Shown here piece by piece: positions 43,306 through 64,000 of a stretch of DNA of 64,000 nt; position 1 is the stretch's first letter, and each line of letters starts with the position of its first letter. The notes under the pieces are model-generated. The model was not told where the DNA came from, made no database searches, and saw only the letters and a list, made by a program, of their open reading frames with translations. The DNA comes from Physella acuta. Its lineage: Eukaryota > Mollusca > Gastropoda > Physidae. Made by a program: the position numbers and the translations under genes. The stretch covers positions 152,501 to 216,500 of the forward strand of contig NW_026732596.1 in assembly GCF_028476545.1 (NCBI RefSeq). Direction: 5' to 3'.

Positions 43306-43812
43306 TTACGAGTACAACATCGAAAACTGACACAACATCATCTTTAAAACCAATAGCAACGACGGCAACAACTAGTTTTAGTACAAAGGGACAATTTTCA
43401 CAGACTGGAGACCTTTCTGGCTACACTCTAGGTAAATCTTTTTCTGTTTCGCTCCTGAATCTTGAGGGTCATTCAAAAATAAAAAGTATTCACTAATTAC
43501 TGTATTTTGTATAATTGTGTCTGCTTAACGGAAACGGTAGTCAAGTACCGATTCCTTTTACCGAAAATCGTTCACAATTTTACATAAACTTAAATGTTAA
43601 ATTTCGTTAACGTAATTCAAGCGGTGCTCAAGTTATTTATTTTGAATAAAATAGAAGTAAAGTAAGTCGGTAACCGAAAACTTGATAGTTGCATTTAAAC
43701 TAAACAGAATACTTATAAAAGACGTTTTGTCAATCTAACTGAGCCAAAAGAAACGAAACATTTCTATGTAGAATATTTGGACCAAAAAAGTCGTTTTAAT
43801 ATTAATTCCTAG
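43306..43812 (+). pseudogene. Relic of a receptor gene: one stalk exon plus tail end
   Basis: 43306-43431 (126 bp, acceptor TTCTCAG, donor GGTAAAT, phase 1/1) reads VTSTTSKTDTTSSLKPIATT and later SFSTKGQFSQTGDLSGYTL, a normal stalk exon. 43735-43812 reads LTEPKETKHFYVEYLDQKS ... NS and stop, homologous to the gene A tail. No signal, CTLD or TM exon lies between gene C and gene E to go with them. The hexamer array ends about 50 bp upstream. Best read as the remains of a deleted gene copy; an alternative 3' exon set for gene C is less likely. Confidence 0.6.
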
Positions 43813-44892
43813 TATATGTTATTCTGAAAATAGAAAAAAAAACGTAAAGCATGTTATAGGTAGTAAATGCGATCATCCATTATTCTTGCTGCATTCGCGA
43901 TAAAACATTATTTTTTTATAAACTCAAGATCATGTACTTTTATAGTTATTTTAACACATTTTTTTTAATTAACATGTTTGTATTTAAGAAGAATAGTCTT
44001 TTTGAGTAATTTTGGTATGACTTACGAATGTTTAGTTTGACAATACTTTATGATTTCTTTTAAACCACTTTTTGTAGTTATGAAAACAATTTAGCTGTTA
44101 GCTTGTTATTGTATTGTGTATGTTTAGTGTTTCAGTTATGATTCAAGTTGGATTTAAATAAGTAGGCCTATACACCGAAATGTATTCGAATTTCTTTAAT
44201 TTTTTAATCTCGTAAAAGTGTGCTATTTAGAATTGTATTATTAATAAATTGACAATAATGTGTATTCGTATTACTAATTTTGTTTAAATATAAAGCCTTG
44301 CAATTGTTCTACATAATATATAACAAGCGGTTTTTTTTTCTTCTGTATAATGTTGTGACATCCATGCCGTATTTGTGTAACGAACCGTGTCACAGAGGAA
44401 CGGCAGGTGAAGCGTCGTTATTTTTAGAATCACGTGGAGGTGTACGTGCTGCTGTACCGAGCGTAGACTTCCGCAATGCTCTTTGATTTTTGTGGGCGCG
44501 TGTGGACTTGGGTGGAGGGGGGGGGGGAGTTCGGATCAATGTGGACGTTCACATTTTGAATATTATAACAAAATACTTACATCATAAATTAAAAATTACC
44601 ACTCGTCTAAAAAAAACTGCAAATTTTTACAATCGTGAGTGGGGGGGGGGGGGGGGGTATTAGCCGCTTCATTTTCTAAAACAATTCACGGTATTTCAAG
44701 TTTATCTTTACATTTTTTAAAATATTGTGGTAGTTATAAATTGATTTTTTTTAATTAAGTTTACTATTATTCATATAGTATACCTCATAATACTAATGTG
44801 TAAAAAAGCAAATACAATCCATATGACATTCAATTTTAAATTTTAAAAAGTTAAAATCGACTAAAGATATCCTCAACACTATGAATATGTTA

Positions 44893-45066
44893 CTGTGAGA
44901 TATTGTGTCTGAGATCGATTGTTCCTGACATCATTTGTTCTGATATATTTTGTCCTGATATATTTTGTCCGTGAAATCATTTGTCCTTGTGATTTATTGT
45001 CCTGAGATAATGTGTGCGTGAAATATATTTTTTGGGATATTTTTCTGAGATCATTTGTCATTTAAC
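44893..45066. mobile_element. Fold-back element arm
   Basis: GTGAGATATTGTGTCTGAGA then repeated GATATATTTTGTCCT/GATCATTTGTCCT words, ending TTTGTCATTTAACCAT and a TA array, as in the right arm at 18942-19156. Confidence 0.6.
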
Positions 45067-45078
45067 CATAATATATAA

Positions 45079-45203
<125 letters not shown>

Positions 45204-45414
45204 TTATACTCTTCACCTATAAAAAAATTGTTGACAAGACAAATGATCTCTGGACAAATTTTTCTAAATAAGTAAGTTTACTCAGTGTTTGAATAATTTG
45301 TTTATTTTAAAGTCATTCATTAAGTGTAAAAAAAAAGTAAATAAAATCCATTTTATGACATTCAATAAAAAAGATTGTTAAAATCGACTAAAATAACCCC
45401 AAATACTATACATC

Positions 45415-45570
45415 CACCCAACTCTGATGGGTACCTAACTCACGTTAGGGAGAGTAAAGGCGGCTGGGCATAGTGCTGACCACACTATCTCTTCATATGC
45501 CGAGGTCACAGAAACAAGTGAACTCTACTTCACTTGCCCCATAGACCGTCAGGTTTGAAAGGGAAACTTT
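45415..45570 (+). repeat. 5'-truncated SINE with 11-bp target duplication
   Basis: Body and tail of the SINE family without the tRNA-like head, flanked by TACTATACATC at 45404-45414 and 45571-45581. It splits a fold-back element copy. Confidence 0.75.
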
Positions 45571-45587
45571 TACTATACATCTTCTAC

Positions 45588-45744
45588 TGTGAGATATTTT
45601 GTCCTGGTATCTTTTGTCCGTGAGATCATTTGTCCTTGAGATCAATTGTCCTTAGATAATTTGTCCTAAGATCATTTGTCCGTGAGATATTTTGTCTGAG
45701 ATATTGTGTCTGAGATCATTTCTCATGAGATCATTTGTCATGGA
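45588..45744. mobile_element. Fold-back element arm
   Basis: GTGAGATATTTTGTCCTGGT onward, repeated GAGATCATTTGTCC words, ending TTTGTCATGGAAC as at 19149. Confidence 0.6.
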
Positions 45745-48119
45745 ACAAAGAAGTTTTATACTTTACTTAATTAATAACAAAATATTATCATTTTTTATAC
45801 ACGTGAAATATATTTTCTGACCTACAAAAGTGATCCCCTTTTTAAAAAATGTTTACATTTGTTTTTTGAAATATTATTAGCACAGTTGCGTCACTAGGTC
45901 GGGTTTTGCCCATGTGCAGTAACTTATGGCGCCACCTCACCATCTGTGCCCCAGATGTCTTCGGCACGAACGTGGGAAAAATAATAGCCGGTACACGATA
46001 GGGTTGAAGCAGCTGTTGATAAACCGTGTAAAAATGACGTGATGTCACGCCACGTTATGACCGTGCAGGCGTTAAAGGCGGATATTTACGTTCAGATACT
46101 GTTAGAAAACCAGTAGAAGATGAACTGGAATTTGTTTTACTGCTAATAGATTTCAATACTTTTTATTGTGTACTAAAACTGGGATTTGAAACTGCAGCTC
46201 AGCATATATAATGCACTCCCACAAAAATTAGACAATTGAAAGTTTGTAATTAAAATAAGTAAAAATTAATAGTTGTATCGTTTAAAAAAAGGAACGCCAT
46301 CAATTCTTTTCACCTTGAGAATCATCAACCATGAAGGAATTTAACAATGCTCGCACATTAAAAAAAAGCCACGCTCCAGTAACGATTTCTTCCTGGTTGA
46401 AAATAAAAACACCTGCAACGTATGCGAAAAACAAGCTTACCAGGTAAAGGAAATCCCTCTACAATAGCCTTGTGTGCTTAAATTACCCCGGGGCGTCCTG
46501 TAGAACTTGGGTGAATTAGTTGTATTTAAAAGCATTGAATCGAATCTGCATAGAAATCACATCACGCAAACCATAGCGGATAGAAAAAAAACGTCGTATT
46601 TTGTTATCTGCTTATCTGCACTTTCATCTGTGGTAGAGATTATAGATGTAATAGGTAGATTAAGTGCAAGGATAAAGTAGAGAGGCAATCAGCATGAACT
46701 GCTTTTTCAGAAACAAATCGGGTTAATATTGAGAAAATTATCACAGAATAATTAAATTTTAAAATACGAGAATGAAACCTCTGGACACTAGAGCAAAACG
46801 TGTAAAGTAACGGCGAATTCGGCTGTACATAGCATTGGTATAAAACAGCCTGAATGTGGGTGGCCATAAGAGGTGCGCCGTAGTATAACGTAAGTCCGAA
46901 AAGGCTTATTATTTGCTGCGAAGTTTTTGTGTGTACGAATGTAAAAGTATAACATAAATCCTTTGTTGTGCTGACAAATCTTGACTCTATGGAAAAGACC
47001 AGAGATTGTTGTTTACGTGCAATATAAAAATAGTTCTTAGTCAATCAAATATAATTCAAAATGACATTTTTGGTAATTGCTTTATTCGAGGACCAACGCC
47101 TATGGTTATTCAAGCCCTCTATAAACGCTCGGTGAAGACATGGTATTTCTATAGGACAACCACCCACAAAGCTAGGCTGCCCGTGATGAGCTATTGTGTG
47201 ACCTATTACGCTTCGCAAACTGACGAATTCATCTTTTGCATTAACTAAACTTCTAATAGGGAAATCCCAAGATAGGCATAGATAAGAAAACGTTTTCGAG
47301 TTAAAGAATAAACAGACTTGCGCAATCTATCTCGTATATTTTTAACCCTTTGAATTGAGATCTAAAAATAGTAACACCTCAAAGACGTTGGTGGCTTCCC
47401 AACACAAAGATTCATCCTGGTGTTCTTATTGCGTGTTTTCATGAATCATACAGAGAGGCTAAATTCAAAAAGGTGAACATCAAACAACAAACGATATCTA
47501 CATCATGCAGTCTAACGATTGCGATACTTTTTGTGTACAAGAAATGTTAAGTCAGCTTTTGAGTCAGTCCCTGCAAATGGTGAAGTAGAGTTCCACCTGT
47601 ATTTCCATGTATTTTCATAAGCATTGGTATTACGTTAAAGGTAGCAGTTCCGTTGAAATTACAATTAATTTCGGAATGTTGCATAATAAAGTACATATAA
47701 TGTCGTGTTTTGAGTTTAGGCACGATGGAAATTAGATTTTAGGTTTAGATTTGATTTGTTTTAATGCATACCAATTTAGCAAGAACCGCGTTAAAATAGT
47801 TTTGTGTAGGAAGCACTATTTTAATGAATACATAATAACATATTTAATTAAATGTGTATATCGTCGCTAAACCCTTGGCAGCGCTGGGTGTACGCTGCTT
47901 TTGTTACAATGAAGCGAGTCACGATTTGGATATGAAACAGAATGAACTAAAAAAAATCTTGGAAAATCCTCATCTTTTCTGAATGTTCTAAATTCTTTAC
48001 TTTAGGAAAAAAAACGCCTGTTGTTATGAGGGAAATTTCAGACACGGTGGGACCAAAATGGTTCAGATTGCGCTAGTAGCAAAAGGACGCATGCATGGTT
48101 GGTTTTAGTTCCTGCTTTG

Positions 48120-49147
48120 AGAAATAAAGGCAATTAAAAAAATTTATATTCAGCTAAGCATAACATTCTTGGTTTAATGTTTTGAAGGTGGCGGTGGGTA
48201 TGGATGTGTGAAGGTGAGGGGGGGGGGGGTGTCAAGAAAAACCGAAGTTTATATTTTTGTCGCAGTACAACAATATAACGGTTGTACAGAATGGAGATTT
48301 TAGCTTGCCATCACCGTCATTTGGCACATACGGGTAAAATACATTAGAGGTATCAGATAGGCCATGTAGTAGATCTATCACGAATAAACAAATGGTTTGC
48401 GATAAGCTTTGTGTTACTTTCCCAAACACTAGACAACTGCTGCAAGTGATTGTAATGTGTGTTACCGTTCAAAAGTCAACATGAATTAAGGAAACTATTA
48501 TTTTTTCAATTACATTTATAGGAGAAGTTATCTGCCCAATGTGTGACTTTTCGTTTTATTGTATAGAGGAATTATTGTAATACGTTTTCTTACCAGGCAA
48601 CAGAAAATCAGCAGCAATATCACATGAAGGTAATGATTTCAGATACATCTTTAAGTTATTGTAACATGGTTGGTCTGGCCCGCCATATTGGAGGCCCCTA
48701 GCAAATAATCCCGATGAGATCACAGAAATATTATCTAAACTAAAATACATTTAGAATCTTTTGCGAAACTCATTGTTTTCAAAACACATTGAACCAAAAA
48801 AAAACGATGTTTTAAAAGTGAACTGACTGAACAATTTTAGTGGCATGGCACATAACTTACATCCTTCATAAATGTATTTATTTAAATGTAGCCTACATAA
48901 CATTCAAAATGTAGAAAGTGGGATATCTCTCTAGGCCACTGATTCAGGCATTATACTAAAAAATGAATTCCTAGTTCTTAAATAGATGTCAGGTTAACTG
49001 GTCAAATATTTTTTTCGGTTAGGACTTTTTTTATGTACCAATATTTTTCAAGTAGTAATTCATTTTACGTTTTTTTTTTAAAGCAGTATTTTAACCAAAC
49101 TTAAATTTATAAAAAAAAATATTTGATCAGGTTTTGTACGATTCATT
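48120..49147. other. Upstream region of gene E
   Basis: No coding text. Just before the ATG, GATCAGGTTTTGTACGATTC resembles the sequence before the start codons of genes B and C, so a 5'UTR exon may begin after the CAG near 49130. Confidence 0.4.
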
Positions 49148-63380
<14,233 letters not shown>

Positions 63381-63510
63381 GTAAGTAATAGTTAAAATAG
63401 ACTATGTCAATCATGGCCAACTAGAAAACCCAGACGACAAGGTACACAAAATATCCCGGAAGAAACTGGATTGAAAGGCGAAAATAAAATACAAACGACA
63501 AAAACGCGTG

Positions 63511-63512
<2 letters not shown>

Positions 63513-63578
<66 letters not shown>
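63513..63578. repeat. (TA)n microsatellite
   Basis: TA array running into ACTAGCCGTCCCGGCC. Confidence 0.95.
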
Positions 63579-63734
63579 TAGCCGTCCCGGCCAGGCCCTT
63601 CTCTGGCCTCTGTGAAAAACCTATCTGTAAAGGACCATGACATGTGTGTTTTGTAATCAGCATATATCCGGCATTGCCCACCCTAACCACAACCAACCAA
63701 ACCCAAAACACAAAAAAAAAAGAACCGCGAACAT

Positions 63735-63935
63735 AACACAAACAAACACAACACAAACACAATACAACCACAACACAAACAAAACACAACACAACACAAA
63801 CAAACACAACACAAACACAATACAACCACAACACAAACAAAACACAACACAACACAAACAAACACAACACAAACACAATACAACCACAACACAAACAAAA
63901 CACAACACAACACAAACAAAACACAACACAAACCG
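63735..63935 (+). repeat. 58-bp AC-rich minisatellite
   Basis: AATACAACCACAACACAAAC recurs at 63761, 63819 and 63877, exactly 58 bp apart; about 3.5 units. The Cys/Val-rich minus-strand frames here are artefacts. Confidence 0.9.
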
Positions 63936-64000
63936 GGAAGGCAAGTATTATATAAAATTGTATATCTTCTTGTAGTTTGGTGCAGGTGTCTATAAAAGAG

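Noticed and set aside
42651-43330. Long open frames of 157-214 codons on both strands
   Set aside because: They are translations of the (CCTAAA)n/(CCTGAA)n hexamer array, with no complex protein sequence.
46640-47044. 134-codon minus-strand frame with mixed composition
   Set aside because: It lies in the duplicated block, but the matching region near 10440-10800 has no corresponding long frame, so there is no sign of coding constraint.
63421-63975. Cys/Val-rich and Thr/Asn/Gln-rich frames up to 167 codons
   Set aside because: Produced by the (TA)n array and the 58-bp minisatellite; the same text appears in several frames because 58 is not a multiple of three.

Overview
The window looks like AT-rich genomic DNA from an animal (invertebrate deuterostome type; an ascidian tunicate is my best guess from compact multi-exon lectin genes and abundant short mobile repeats, but nothing here proves it). 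No bacterial-style gene, rRNA or intact tRNA gene is seen. Almost all long open frames are translations of (TA)n or hexamer arrays and are not genes. The real coding content is split into exons of 60-210 bp, all on the + strand, which I located from conserved protein text, AG/GT splice borders and matching intron phases.

The window holds a tandem cluster of membrane C-type-lectin receptor genes. Gene A (1633-4214) is the 3' part of a gene that starts before the window: two Thr/Ser stalk exons, a transmembrane (TM) exon with a frame change, and a tail exon. Gene B (19487-27528) looks complete: signal peptide, two C-type lectin domains (CTLDs), a short stalk, TM and two cytoplasmic exons, 436 aa. 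Gene C (30204-40196) looks complete: signal peptide, one CTLD, four stalk exons, TM and a short tail, 394 aa. A relic (43306-43812) keeps one stalk exon and a tail end. Gene E (49148 to at least 63380) starts with a signal peptide, has three full CTLDs and the first two exons of a fourth with stalk exons between them, and runs off the window.

Each CTLD is built from three exons: A (83-86 bp, phase 1 in/0 out), B (94-100 bp, 0/1) and C (204-210 bp, 1/1). The A-B-C trio, the stalk exons, the TM exon and gene B's tail exons all begin in phase 1 and, except for terminal ones, end in phase 1, so whole modules can be duplicated or lost without breaking frame. This fits the different module counts. 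All complete CTLDs keep EPN and Asn-Asp calcium-site residues, so calcium-dependent sugar binding is plausible. Tails carry Tyr motifs (YENM, YVIM, YDNT) of the SH2-docking kind and differ between genes.

Between and inside the genes lie many mobile elements: hAT-like short DNA transposons with perfect 8-bp target duplications (one nested in another, the pair inside a third, fold-back element), a piggyBac-like TTAA element, at least three large inverted-arm (fold-back) elements, palindromic MITEs, tRNA-derived SINEs, a poly(A)-tailed retro-insert, recent tandem duplications, (TA)n arrays at more than 15 sites, hexamer arrays and minisatellites. A block after gene A (about 7.5-12.8 kb) recurs in order after the relic (about 44.0-48.1 kb), suggesting that receptor and flank were duplicated together.
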